A DNA stretch of 64,000 bases from SAR116 cluster bacterium AG-325-F22 (lineage in GTDB: Bacteria > Pseudomonadota > Alphaproteobacteria > Puniceispirillales > Marisalimonadaceae). Below, one piece after another: positions 44,724 to 53,472 of this stretch. A program made the position numbers and the translations under genes. Where the stretch lies: NCBI GenBank assembly GCA_003282885.1, contig QBYJ01000003.1:1-64000 (forward strand), written 5' to 3'. Numbering within the stretch: the first letter of the stretch is position 1; each line of letters begins with the position of its first letter. The notes beneath the pieces were generated by a model. It was not told the DNA's origin. It saw only the letters and a list, made by a program, of their open reading frames with translations, and did no database searches.

Positions 44724-44731
44724 ACAATATT

Positions 44732-45628
44732 ATGGATATTAAAATTAAAAATATCTTAGTTGTTGGTCTTGGATCAATGGGCTTTGGAATAGCTCAGTCA
44801 CTGATACGTGCAGGGTATAGTGTTTATGGGCAAGATAAAAACCTTAAGCAACAGAAAAGACTTATCGAAGAAGGTGGCTATGATAAAAATATTCCATTTA
44901 ATGATTTACAAGCAGTAATTATAGTTGTTTTAAATGAAAAACAAACAAGGGAAATTATCTTTGGCCAAAATGGTATTTCAGAAAAATTAAAGAAAAATAG
45001 CCTTATCATGGTTTGTACAACAGTAGCTCCAGATTTTGCTAAAGAAATGGCATCTTCTTGTAATGATAAAGGACTTTTATATTTAGACGCTCCCATTTCT
45101 GGAGGATCAAAAAAATCAGCTGAGGGTAAGTTATCCTATATGATTTCAGGTAGCCCAAAAGCTTTTGAGGTTGCTAAGCCTATTTTAGACTGCACTTCAG
45201 AAACAGTCTTCAAATTTGGGGAACATGTCGGATCAGGTTCTGCTATGAAAGCAGTCAATCAAATGCTTGCGGGTGTTCATATTGCTGCAATGGCTGAAGC
45301 TATTACATTTGGTATAACACAAGGAATTGATCCAAAAAGGTTTTTAGAAGTTATCTCGAAATGTGCTGGGACCTCTTGGATGCTTGAGAACAGAACGCCT
45401 CATATTATAGATAATGATTATTCCCCAAAATCTTCGATCAATATTTGGCCAAAGGATCTAGGTATAGTTTTAGATATAGCTAAAAATTCAAATTTTCCTG
45501 CTCCCTTGACTGCTGCAGCGTTACAACAGTTTATTTCCGCTGCAGGCTCAGGTTTAGGACAAGAAGATGATGCTGCAGTTGCAAAAATATATGCTAGAAA
45601 TGCTGGAATAAAATTACCCCAAAATTAG
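44732..45628 (+). CDS. ltnD: L-threonate dehydrogenase
   Basis: 298 residues of the beta-hydroxyacid dehydrogenase family. NAD motif VVGLGSMGFGIAQSLIRAG, substrate motif LDAPISGGSKKSAEG, catalytic Lys in GSAMKAVNQMLAGVHIAAMAEA, and the C-terminal WMLENRTPHIIDNDYSPKS and EDDAAVAKIY are collinear with E. coli LtnD (YgbJ). It oxidises L-threonate at C2 to 2-oxo-L-tetronate, feeding OtnI (53.5 kb) and OtnC (52.8 kb). It follows the aldonate dehydratase directly, so it may be co-expressed with it. Convergent with the next gene, seven bases apart. Confidence 0.87.
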   Translation: MDIKIKNILVVGLGSMGFGIAQSLIRAGYSVYGQDKNLKQQKRLIEEGGYDKNIPFNDLQAVIIVVLNEKQTREIIFGQNGISEKLKKNSLIMVCTTVAPDFAKEMASSCNDKGLLYLDAPISGGSKKSAEGKLSYMISGSPKAFEVAKPILDCTSETVFKFGEHVGSGSAMKAVNQMLAGVHIAAMAEAITFGITQGIDPKRFLEVISKCAGTSWMLENRTPHIIDNDYSPKSSINIWPKDLGIVLDIAKNSNFPAPLTAAALQQFISAAGSGLGQEDDAAVAKIYARNAGIKLPQN

Positions 45629-45635
45629 ATTATTT

Positions 45636-46571
45636 TTATACTACTTCTGATATAAGAGATTTATTTTCAAAATAATTTTTTATATTATCAAATACTAATT
45701 GTCCCATAGCATTTCTAGTTTCAACTGTTCCAGATGCTATATGAGGTAATAAAACAGTATTTTTAAGATTTATTAATTTTTCTGGGATATTAGGCTCATT
45801 AGTGTAGACATCTAATCCTGCAGCTAAAATAAGATTGTTTTCCAGGCAATGAATCAGTTCGTCTTGATCAATTACTGACCCCCTCGCTACATTAATAATT
45901 ACGCCATTTTTGCCAAGGCTACTAAGAACTTTTTTATTAATTAATTTCTCTGTTTCTTTTCCGCCTGGTGTAATTACACATAAGGTATCTACTTCTTGAG
46001 CTAACTGATTTAAGTCACTGATATATTTATATTTCACATCTTTTTTGTTTCTAGAATGATAAGAAATTTCACAGTCAAATGCTTCGGCTCTTTTTGCTAT
46101 TGCTTTTCCAATTCTTCCCATTCCAACAATACCTAATTTAGTACCACTAAATTTTTTTGTTAATGGAAAATCTCCATTAAGCCAAGAGTTGTTTCTTGCA
46201 AAACTATCTGCATCTACAATTTTCTTATAGACACATAGCATTAGTGCAATAGCTGTGTCTGCCACTTCGTCATTAAGTACTTCAGGGGTGTTAGTAACTT
46301 TTATACCTAGGCTTTTTGCATAATTTATATCTATTGCGTCATAACCTACACCATAACAGGCAATAATTTTTAAATTAGGCATACTTTTCATTAACTCTGG
46401 TGTAATTTTATAACCTCCCATAACGGCAATCGCATCAACGTCTATTTTAATCTCAGATAAGTAATCATCTTCATTTTTGTTTAACCACAATTTATAAGTA
46501 TTAAAGTTTTTATCAGCGAGACTTACAAAATATTCAGGCATTTCTGTCATTATAAGTAAGTTTTTGTCCAT
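45636..46571 (-). CDS. D-isomer-specific 2-hydroxyacid dehydrogenase
   Basis: 311 residues. NAD motif GIVGMGRIGKAIAKRA near 145-160, the catalytic Arg in INVARGSVIDQ, and the His in LLPHIASGTVETR define the family; ACYGVGYDAID is the usual N-terminal substrate loop. Members reduce glyoxylate or hydroxypyruvate, or interconvert 2-ketogluconate-type acids. Sixteen bases downstream of the KDG kinase gene, same strand. In this context it probably handles a 2-keto acid produced from sugar acids (inference). Confidence 0.88.
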   Translation of the reverse strand: MDKNLLIMTEMPEYFVSLADKNFNTYKLWLNKNEDDYLSEIKIDVDAIAVMGGYKITPELMKSMPNLKIIACYGVGYDAIDINYAKSLGIKVTNTPEVLNDEVADTAIALMLCVYKKIVDADSFARNNSWLNGDFPLTKKFSGTKLGIVGMGRIGKAIAKRAEAFDCEISYHSRNKKDVKYKYISDLNQLAQEVDTLCVITPGGKETEKLINKKVLSSLGKNGVIINVARGSVIDQDELIHCLENNLILAAGLDVYTNEPNIPEKLINLKNTVLLPHIASGTVETRNAMGQLVFDNIKNYFENKSLISEVV

Positions 46572-46587
46572 TTTATTTCTTCCTTAT

Positions 46588-47523
46588 TTAAGTGTTTATT
46601 TTAGGCATATTTTTATTGGAAATAATAGCGCCTTTATGCTTTATCACTTCTCTAGTAACAGAGTGGGATTTTAATATATTTTCTTCTATTGAAATATTTT
46701 TATTGTTATTAATTAAAGCAAGGAAAGATCCATTGAATGCGTCACCAGCAGCCGTTGTATCAACCACCTTTCCATGAGGGACTTTAATAGTTTTTATTTC
46801 TTGTTGTTTGTTTTTAAAAATAATTGAGTCCTTAAATCTCATAAGAATTAGATTTTTTTTGTCATTTAATATCTCAAAAACTTCAAGTGGATTTTTAAAA
46901 TCAAATAACTCTTTAACGTCATCAAAAGACACAAAGTTAATATCTACATTTTCACTAATCTCTTTAAATAATAATTGTGACACTTTTTTATTATTATGAA
47001 CTTGCGATCTATAATTAAAATCAAATCCACATATAACCGCAGTTGATCCTATTTTAATTAAATCCTTTTTTTGTTTTGCATCAAGAATACCGGCAGAAAT
47101 ACCAGTATAATAAAAAATATCTGCATTTTTTATTTCTCTAGCTAGTTTTTTTCCTTTTGACCCTAAAAAAATATATTTTGATGGTGATTGATCTCTCCAA
47201 TAAGAAAAACTTCTTTCACCTATTTCATTTATTTCTATTGAATATAAACCAGGAGGGTTTTCTCCATCAGTCCTTACATAATCACATTTAATTTTTTCAT
47301 TTTTAAATCTTAAAATCATTTTTTTAGAAAAGCTGTCATTCCCGAGTGCTGTTGAATAGAAAGTATTTGTTTTATTATTTGCTAATCTTGAAAAATATAT
47401 TGCAGAATTATAAGTGTCGCCTCCAAAATTAATTTGCATTTTTGAACTTTTATTTTCCAATGAAGAAATATCTCCATTGAGTTCAATCATGCATTCACCT
47501 AAAAAAATAGCTTTTTTGTACAT
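46588..47523 (-). CDS. kdgK: 2-keto-3-deoxygluconate kinase-like PfkB sugar kinase
   Basis: 311 residues of the PfkB/ribokinase family. GGDTYNSAIYFSRL and YSTALGNDSFS near the N-terminus and PPGLYSIEINEIGERSFSYWR resemble KDG kinases, which bind the acid with Tyr and Arg residues here. The anion hole and catalytic base are in DTTAAGDAFNGSF (second PfkB signature). It would phosphorylate KDG made by the window's dehydratases to KDPG for Eda (36.4 kb). Since no OtnK is present, activity on 2-oxo-tetronates cannot be ruled out, but OtnK belongs to another fold. Confidence 0.85.
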   Translation of the reverse strand: MYKKAIFLGECMIELNGDISSLENKSSKMQINFGGDTYNSAIYFSRLANNKTNTFYSTALGNDSFSKKMILRFKNEKIKCDYVRTDGENPPGLYSIEINEIGERSFSYWRDQSPSKYIFLGSKGKKLAREIKNADIFYYTGISAGILDAKQKKDLIKIGSTAVICGFDFNYRSQVHNNKKVSQLLFKEISENVDINFVSFDDVKELFDFKNPLEVFEILNDKKNLILMRFKDSIIFKNKQQEIKTIKVPHGKVVDTTAAGDAFNGSFLALINNNKNISIEENILKSHSVTREVIKHKGAIISNKNMPKINT

Positions 47524-47658
47524 TTTTTTGTAAGCTTTCTAACAAGAAGTTAAAAACTATAACAAATAAAATTTTTATTAAAATGTAATAATTTACTCAA
47601 TCTTTATTTTGAAATATATTAATACAATATTAAAGAAAAACTTATGTGAGGTTAATTA

Positions 47659-49071
47659 GTGACGATTTTAGATGTAAGAAACAACTCTTTTTATTCAAAA
47701 TTTGAGTACAATATAAATATTGCAGTAGAAGCATTGAAAAAAGAGTTTGGACAGCAATTCTCAGTTTCAAAATCAGTTCGTGAGCAGCATACAAGTACAA
47801 CAACAGTTCATAAGCCAGAATTACCTGATGGTGTTATTTTTGCCTATAACAAAGAGGATGTAAAAAAAACAGTAAAAATATGCCATGAACATGGATGTCC
47901 AATAATACCTTTTGGAGTAGGTTCTTCTCTTGAAGGTCATCTAAATGCTAATTTTGGTGGTATCTCCATAGATATGAATAATCTGAATAATATAATTGAA
48001 GTTCATCCTGAAGATTCAACTGTTGTTGTACAACCAGGTGTAACTAGAGAACAATTAAATACACACCTTAGAGATACGGGTTTATTTTTCCCTATTGACC
48101 CAGGTGCCAATGCCTCAATTGGAGGTATGGCATCGACTAGAGCCTCTGGAACTAACGCCGTTCGTTATGGAACTATGAAAGATAATGTAATTTCATTAGA
48201 AGTTGTAATGCCAAATGGAGAAATAATAAATACGGCTAGTAGAGCTAGAAAAAGTTCTGCTGGATATGATTTGACGAGATTAATTGTTGGATCTGAAGGA
48301 ACGTTAGGTGTAATAACTGAAATTACACTTAAACTTTATGGTATTCCTGAAGAAATTGGAGCTGGTAGATGTACTTTTCCTTCTGTTCAGGATGCAACGG
48401 ATGCTGTGATTATGACTATACAGGCTGGAATTCCAGTTGCCAGAATAGAACTATTAGATATTGCGCAAGTTAAAGCTGTAAATAATTACTCAAAGTTAAA
48501 CTTACCTGAGTCACCATTATTATTATTAGAATTTCATGGAAGTAAATCTTCTGTGCAAGAACAATCCGAGTTATTTAACGAAATTTCCAAAGATTTTGGT
48601 GGTGATAACTTTGAGTGGAATGCAAATATTGAAGAAAGAAATAAACTTTGGAAGGCTAGGCATGATGTTTATTATGCTGTTAAAGCTTGCAGGCCAGAGG
48701 CGGATTATATTGCTACAGATGTTTGTGTTCCAATATCAAGATTGTCAGAATGTATTACTGAAACGATAGATGACATGGAAAAAAATAATTTGTTTGGTCC
48801 CATTGTTGGTCATGTCGGTGATGGTAATTTTCACGTTCAGCTAATGATTGATCCTAAAATAAAAAAAGAAGTTGATGTTGCAAACGGGTTTTTAGAGAGA
48901 TTAGCTCATAGAGCCATTAGTATGGATGGAACATGTACAGGAGAACATGGAGTAGGGCAGGGTAAAAAACAATACTTAGTTGATGAATTAGGCCCTGCTG
49001 TTAATTTCATGAAACTAATAAAAGAAGAAATTGATCCAAAGGGTATTATGAACCCAGGAAAAATTTTATAG
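47659..49071 (+). CDS. FAD-linked D-lactate dehydrogenase / 2-hydroxyacid oxidase (LDHD-like), copy 1
   Basis: 470 residues starting GTG 47659 with GAGG at 47648-47651. The PCMH-type FAD domain is clear: PIIPFGVGSSLEGH, VVVQPGVTREQLNTHLRDTG, FPIDPGANASIGGMASTRAS and TNAVRYGTMKDNV. The C-terminal FAD-oxidase domain has STDVCVPISRL-like ATDVCVPISRL, GHVGDGNFHVQ and GTCTGEHGVGQGK with metal-binding His. The pattern is that of mitochondrial LDHD. It oxidises D-lactate or another D-2-hydroxyacid with an electron carrier acceptor. A second, very similar gene follows after 23 bases. Confidence 0.92.
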   Translation: MTILDVRNNSFYSKFEYNINIAVEALKKEFGQQFSVSKSVREQHTSTTTVHKPELPDGVIFAYNKEDVKKTVKICHEHGCPIIPFGVGSSLEGHLNANFGGISIDMNNLNNIIEVHPEDSTVVVQPGVTREQLNTHLRDTGLFFPIDPGANASIGGMASTRASGTNAVRYGTMKDNVISLEVVMPNGEIINTASRARKSSAGYDLTRLIVGSEGTLGVITEITLKLYGIPEEIGAGRCTFPSVQDATDAVIMTIQAGIPVARIELLDIAQVKAVNNYSKLNLPESPLLLLEFHGSKSSVQEQSELFNEISKDFGGDNFEWNANIEERNKLWKARHDVYYAVKACRPEADYIATDVCVPISRLSECITETIDDMEKNNLFGPIVGHVGDGNFHVQLMIDPKIKKEVDVANGFLERLAHRAISMDGTCTGEHGVGQGKKQYLVDELGPAVNFMKLIKEEIDPKGIMNPGKIL

Positions 49072-49094
49072 AAATTAAAGAAAAGGTTTTTAAA

Positions 49095-50507
49095 ATGGAT
49101 GGTAGTGTTTCAGTATGGTCTGACGAGGATTATGATAAAGAGAGCATCAAATTATGTGTGAAGAAAATCCAAGAAGAATTTGGGCAACAATTCTCTAGTA
49201 GTAAAAGTATACTTGAACAACATACTCATACGATGACTATTCATGAATCAGAATTACCCAATGGCGTTGTTTTTGCCGAGAGTAAAGAAGATGTTCAAAA
49301 AGTTGTAAGAATTTGTAATGAATTTAAATGTCCTATAATTCCTTTTGGCGTTGGTTCTTCATTTGAAGGACATCTTAATGCTCCATATGGTGGAATTTCT
49401 ATTGATATGAATAATATGAATAAGATCTTGACAGTGCATCAGGAAGATCTTTTGGTTGTTGTACAACCTGGGGTTACCAGAGAACAACTAAACACTCACT
49501 TAAGAGATACTGGATTGTTTTTTCCAATTGACCCAGGTGCAAATGCATCACTTGGTGGAATGACAGCTACTCGAGCTTCTGGAACAAATGCAGTGCGTTA
49601 TGGAACAATGAAAGATAATGTAATTGCTCTTGAGGTTGTTACTCCTGATGGTCAAATAATAAAAACAGCAAATAAAGCAAGAAAAAGTTCAGCAGGTTAT
49701 GATTTAACTCGGTTAATGGTTGGTTCAGAGGGTACATTAGGTATAACTACAGAAATTACACTAAAGCTTTACGGTATCCCGGAAGTCATTGCAGGAGGTA
49801 GAGTAAGTTTTCCATCAGTTAAGGATGCAACTGATGCAGTTATAATGACTGTACAAGCTGGAATTCCAGTAGCAAGGATTGAGTTTTTAGATGTTGCTCA
49901 AGTAAAAGCAGTTAATAGTTATTCTAAGACAAATCTTCCTGAAGCTCCTTTATTACTATTAGAGTTTCATGGCAGTGAAAAATCTGTAAAAGAGCAATCA
50001 GAATTATTTAGTGAAATAGCATCAGATTTTGGTGGTAACGATTTTGAATGGACGTCTAATAATGAAGAAAGAAACAAATTATGGAAAGCAAGGCATGATG
50101 CATATTGGTCATGCAGGTCAGTAAGGCCTGAGGCAGAAATTTATTCAACAGACGTTTGTGTGCCAATTTCCAAATTGTCTGATTGTATCACAGAAACGAT
50201 TGAAGACATGGAAAAGAACAAATTGATGGGTCCAATAGTAAGTCATGCAGGTGATGGAAATTTTCATGTTGCATTACTAATTGACAAAAATAGCAAGACC
50301 GAATTAGACAAACTAGATAGTTTTTTAATTAGAATATCTGAAAGGGCTATTAGAATGGATGGTACATGTACCGGAGAGCATGGTATTGGACAAGGCAAAA
50401 GAAAATATATGTTGAAGGAATTAGGAAACGCTGTAGACGTTATGAAAAAAGTTAAAAATGCTTTTGATCCAAAAAAAATAATGAACCCAGGAAAGATTTT
50501 TTTATAA
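49095..50507 (+). CDS. FAD-linked D-lactate dehydrogenase / 2-hydroxyacid oxidase (LDHD-like), copy 2
   Basis: 470 residues, the same length as the gene before it and collinear throughout; by eye roughly two-thirds to three-quarters of residues match. FAD-domain (FPIDPGANASLGGMTATRAS) and C-terminal (GTCTGEHGIGQGK) motifs are intact, so both copies should be active. Differences cluster in the region after KARHD: copy 1 has VYYAVKACRPEADYIATD, copy 2 AYWSCRSVRPEAEIYSTD, which may shape the substrate pocket. A tandem duplication with divergence in substrate is the simplest reading. Co-transcribed with copy 1. Confidence 0.92.
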   Translation: MDGSVSVWSDEDYDKESIKLCVKKIQEEFGQQFSSSKSILEQHTHTMTIHESELPNGVVFAESKEDVQKVVRICNEFKCPIIPFGVGSSFEGHLNAPYGGISIDMNNMNKILTVHQEDLLVVVQPGVTREQLNTHLRDTGLFFPIDPGANASLGGMTATRASGTNAVRYGTMKDNVIALEVVTPDGQIIKTANKARKSSAGYDLTRLMVGSEGTLGITTEITLKLYGIPEVIAGGRVSFPSVKDATDAVIMTVQAGIPVARIEFLDVAQVKAVNSYSKTNLPEAPLLLLEFHGSEKSVKEQSELFSEIASDFGGNDFEWTSNNEERNKLWKARHDAYWSCRSVRPEAEIYSTDVCVPISKLSDCITETIEDMEKNKLMGPIVSHAGDGNFHVALLIDKNSKTELDKLDSFLIRISERAIRMDGTCTGEHGIGQGKRKYMLKELGNAVDVMKKVKNAFDPKKIMNPGKIFL

Positions 50508-50569
50508 TAATGTGATTATCAAAATCTAATTATAATTATATTTTCAAAAATAATCCTATTGATCCAAGG

Positions 50570-50586
50570 TATAGATTTCATCTATA
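50570..50586 (+). promoter_or_regulatory. Hairpin just upstream of the lysE-family start codon
   Basis: TATAGAT TTC ATCTATA is a perfect seven-base inverted repeat with a three-base loop ending seven bases before the ATG. It overlaps the place where a ribosome site would be, and no clear one is otherwise visible. It could control translation in the mRNA or be an operator in DNA. Confidence 0.4.
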
Positions 50587-50593
50587 GATTTAA

Positions 50594-51196
50594 ATGATTG
50601 CTTACATAATTATTAGTTTTTTAATGATGGTTACTCCTGGTCCAGGCGTACTTTCCTTAGCTGGTGTTGGTGCTGGTTTTGGATGGAAAGTTGGAATGAT
50701 GTATCTCATTGGGTTGTTTTTTGGAACTAATGGGGTAGCATTACTAGTTGTGATGGGCTTTAAACAGTTTCTGTTTGAAATTGAAGGAGTTCAACTAACT
50801 TTTTTATTTTTATCATTATCTTACTTATCTTTTTTATCTTGGCGTATAGCTACATCTGAAAATAAAACTGGTTTTAAACAAAGTTTTAAAGCTCCAAAAT
50901 TATACGAAGGAATTTTTTTACAATTTGTCAATCCAAAGGCTTATGTAGTCCAAGGACATTTGTTTGTAGTGCTGTCACTTGGCATGGCTTCTTATAATGT
51001 TGAGATTCTAACTAAATTTATTATAGTAAATTCAATTTGGATACCTATTCATTTATTTTGGCTGTGGTTAGGGATAAGTCTAAAAAGATGGTCATTAGCA
51101 TCTAACAAGCAGCTTTGGGTAAATAGGGGAATGGGACTTTCTTTATTCGCAGTTGTAATACTTTCTGCAGTAATGGAAATTAATACAACGATTTAA
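50594..51196 (+). CDS. LysE/RhtB-family amino-acid exporter
   Basis: 200 residues with about six membrane helices. The family's N-terminal signature is MVTPGPGVLSLAGVGAGFGW, followed by GLFFGTNGVALLVVMG; FVNPKAYVVQGHLFVV matches the conserved NPK motif region. LysE-type proteins export amino acids or related metabolites across the inner membrane. It follows the LDHD pair by 87 bases with a hairpin in between. Substrate cannot be read from sequence. Confidence 0.88.
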   Translation: MIAYIIISFLMMVTPGPGVLSLAGVGAGFGWKVGMMYLIGLFFGTNGVALLVVMGFKQFLFEIEGVQLTFLFLSLSYLSFLSWRIATSENKTGFKQSFKAPKLYEGIFLQFVNPKAYVVQGHLFVVLSLGMASYNVEILTKFIIVNSIWIPIHLFWLWLGISLKRWSLASNKQLWVNRGMGLSLFAVVILSAVMEINTTI

Positions 51197-51316
51197 AATG
51201 ATTAAGTATTAAACAAAAATTATAAAAGAAAGTTTTTTGCACAAATATATAACAAATTTTAAGCTCTGAAAGTTTATTTTCGATTATCACAAGACAAACT
51301 TCGGAAAAGAATCAAA

Positions 51317-51334
51317 TATTGAACATGTTCAATA
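51317..51334. repeat. 18-base perfect palindrome in the lysE-SDR convergent gap
   Basis: TATTGAACATGTTCAATA is identical on both strands. A perfect 18-base palindrome is longer than expected by chance in a short gap. It has no loop, so it is more like a protein-binding site than a terminator, though it lies between two convergent genes where an operator is unexpected. Confidence 0.45.
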
Positions 51335-51363
51335 AAACTCCCCTGTTTAATTGTACTAATTCT

Positions 51364-51397
51364 AACTAATAAGTTCCTCCCCCGATTATTAGTTTTT
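51364..51397 (+). terminator. Possible terminator after the lysE-family gene
   Basis: AACTAATAA (51364-51372) pairs with TTATTAGTT (51386-51394), a nine-base AT-rich stem with a 13-base C-rich loop, running into TTTTT. It would serve the plus-strand lysE gene. The stem is weak because it has only two G-C pairs per arm at most. Confidence 0.35.
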
Positions 51398-51404
51398 GAG
51401 TTAA

Positions 51405-51434
51405 GGTGCAGAGGATCTCCTAAAAATCCTCACC
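51405..51434 (-). terminator. Stem-loop directly after the SDR stop codon
   Basis: GAGGAT (51411-51416) pairs with ATCCTC (51426-51431), extended by GGT/ACC after a three-base bulge. On the minus strand it begins a few bases past the SDR stop. The tract after it is not T-rich, so it may protect the mRNA 3' end or be part of a bidirectional terminator with the neighbouring hairpin. Confidence 0.35.
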
Positions 51435-51436
51435 AA

Positions 51437-52171
51437 TTAATATGTAGCTCTACCCCCTGATATATCAAAAACACCCGCTGTAGTGAAACTATTCTCTTTA
51501 CTCGCTAGAAAAGTAATAAGAGAAGCAACCTCTTCAACAGTCACAAATCTATTTCTTGGAATTTTTGAAATCATGTAATCAATAAATTCCTGTGATACTT
51601 GATCAAGAATTCTTGTTTTAGCCGTAGCTGGTGTTATACAATTAACAGCAATGTCTTTATCTGCTGTTTCTTTACCAAGAGATTTTGTTAAACCTATTAC
51701 AGCTGCTTTAGATGCTGAATATGCAGAAGCATTAGGATTACCTTCTTTGCCTGCAATTGAGGCTATATTGATAATTCTGCCATAATTTTTTTCACGCATT
51801 GATTTTACAACATGCTTATTACAGTAAAATACACCATTAACATTTACGTCAAATACTCTTGACCATTCTTCAACAGGATAATCCCAAGTTGAATAAGTAG
51901 GTCCAGCAATTCCTGCGCTACAAACTAGAATGTCAATTTTATTTATTTGGTTAAGAGTTTTTTCTGTGACTTCTTCGACTAAGTTGTTATTAGTTTGATC
52001 GACTTTTAAAAAATGACAATTTAGCTCTTTTGCTGCCTCCACACCCATTTTTTCGTCTATGTCCCAAATCATAACTTCACAGCCATCGTTAATAAAACTC
52101 TTTGCAGTCGCTAAACCAATACCTTGTGCTCCCCCAGTAATTACTGCAGTTTGTCCATTAAAATTAGCCAT
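51437..52171 (-). CDS. SDR-family oxidoreductase (classical)
   Basis: ATG 52171 chosen: AGGAGAGAG lies just upstream, while the longest frame from 52228 has none. 244 residues with all classical elements: TGGAQGIG (12-19), catalytic Ser138 (NIASIAG), Tyr151 and Lys155 in AYSASKAAV. IDILVCSAGIAG replaces the usual NNAG with CSAG. TPATAKTRILDQVSQEF suggests a small polar substrate, perhaps a sugar or sugar acid. It is alone on its strand, divergent from the DUF2938 gene and near the otn genes; a sugar-dehydrogenase role is inference. Confidence 0.88.
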   Translation of the reverse strand: MANFNGQTAVITGGAQGIGLATAKSFINDGCEVMIWDIDEKMGVEAAKELNCHFLKVDQTNNNLVEEVTEKTLNQINKIDILVCSAGIAGPTYSTWDYPVEEWSRVFDVNVNGVFYCNKHVVKSMREKNYGRIINIASIAGKEGNPNASAYSASKAAVIGLTKSLGKETADKDIAVNCITPATAKTRILDQVSQEFIDYMISKIPRNRFVTVEEVASLITFLASKENSFTTAGVFDISGGRATY

Positions 52172-52314
52172 AAATCTCTCTCCTCTAGTTTTTATAGTTT
52201 CAAAGTTCATCAAAAAAATAAAATACAATAGATATATTTTAAAGATCCCTTATATTGTTTTATATTGTTAAAGAGTTCATTGCTATAAAAATTTAAATAT
52301 AAAAAGGGCTTTTA

Positions 52315-52791
52315 ATGGAAATATTGAACATTGTAATTATTGGGATTATTTCATGTCTTGCGATGGATATTTGGCAGAGATTACTAAAAATTATGTATGA
52401 CATAAATCCATCAGACTGGGCTATTGTTGGAAGATGGTATATATTATTAATATCAAAAGCAAAAATATATAATCCAATAATTGAAGAAGTGCCCCCAATT
52501 AAAAATGAAGTAAAAATTGGTTGGGCTGTTCATTACACTGTTGCGATTATGTATTCAATTTTTTTCTTTATGTTACTAAAATATAATATTTGTAATGCTT
52601 CAATTTTTAATGGATTTGTTTTTGGTTTGCTAAGTGTTGTTGTTCCTTGGTTTTTCTTCATGCCTGTTTTGGGCAAAGGTTTTCTGGGATTAAAAACACC
52701 ATCACCTTTTTTATCTTGTTCCTTAGCTATTGGCAGTCATGTGGTAATTGGCTTGTCTATAGGTATTTTATACCAATTATTTGGTTACTGA
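52315..52791 (+). CDS. DUF2938-like membrane protein
   Basis: 158 residues with four membrane helices. DUF2938 traits: the AMDIWQRLL segment of helix 1, SDWAIVGRW after it, GWAVHYTVAIMYSIFF, and the end KTPSPFLSCSLAIGSHVVIGLSIGILY. Function of the family is unknown. It stands 29 bases before otnC on the same strand, so it may be transcribed with it. Confidence 0.78.
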   Translation: MEILNIVIIGIISCLAMDIWQRLLKIMYDINPSDWAIVGRWYILLISKAKIYNPIIEEVPPIKNEVKIGWAVHYTVAIMYSIFFFMLLKYNICNASIFNGFVFGLLSVVVPWFFFMPVLGKGFLGLKTPSPFLSCSLAIGSHVVIGLSIGILYQLFGY

Positions 52792-52820
52792 AATTAATAT
52801 ATATAGGTTATACTTTATAA

Positions 52821-53468
52821 ATGAACGAAAATAAATTAAGAGAACAAATCTGTACTTTGGCGTCTTCAATGTTTGATAGGGGTATTACTCATGGATCAAC
52901 AGGTAATATTTCAGTTCGTTTAAATAATGATGATATACTAGTTACACCTTCAGGATCTTCATTTGGAAGGCTTGATCCAAATGAAATAGTTAAAGTGACA
53001 AAGTCTGGTCAATTCATAGGATCTTTATCACCAACTAAGGAGTTACCCCTTCACAAAGCTTTTTATGAAACAAGAGGTATGAAATCTGGTGCTGTAGTTC
53101 ATCTTCATTCTACTCATTCTGTGGCTTTATCTATGCTACCTGGAATAGATGAAGATAATGTATTACCATCTTATACACCATACTCAATAATGCTGTTAGG
53201 GAAAGTTAAGTTACTTCCCTTCTTTGTGCCTGGTGACCCTGCTATGGGTGATGCTATCAAAGGTCTTGCTGGTAAAAGGTCAACAGTTTTGTTAGCTAAT
53301 CATGGACCGGTTGTCTCATGCAAAGACTTAGAATCTTCAGTTAATGCTATTGAAGAATTAGAGGCTACTGCAAAATTAGCTCTAATTTTAAAAGGTGCAG
53401 ATGCAAAAGCATTAGATGAATCTCAAATAAACTCAGTTATAAAGAAATTTAATGTAGAATGGGATTAA
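52821..53468 (+). CDS. otnC: 3-oxo-tetronate 4-phosphate decarboxylase (class II aldolase-like)
   Basis: 215 residues of the class II aldolase/adducin fold. MFDRGITHGSTGNISVRL, Glu74 in SPTKELPLHKA, zinc His94 and His96 in HLHSTHS, and NHGPVV are collinear with E. coli YgbL/OtnC; the FVPGDPAMGDAIKGLAGK stretch is especially similar. It decarboxylates 3-oxo-tetronate 4-phosphate to dihydroxyacetone phosphate. OtnI follows four bases later. The phosphorylated substrate requires a kinase (OtnK, DUF1537) not found in the window. Confidence 0.87.
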   Translation: MNENKLREQICTLASSMFDRGITHGSTGNISVRLNNDDILVTPSGSSFGRLDPNEIVKVTKSGQFIGSLSPTKELPLHKAFYETRGMKSGAVVHLHSTHSVALSMLPGIDEDNVLPSYTPYSIMLLGKVKLLPFFVPGDPAMGDAIKGLAGKRSTVLLANHGPVVSCKDLESSVNAIEELEATAKLALILKGADAKALDESQINSVIKKFNVEWD

Positions 53469-53472
53469 TATT

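Noticed and set aside
46588..47523. Direct assignment of the PfkB kinase as the missing tetronate kinase
   Set aside because: OtnK belongs to the DUF1537 fold; this protein looks like a KDG kinase, so the substitution is only raised as a question.
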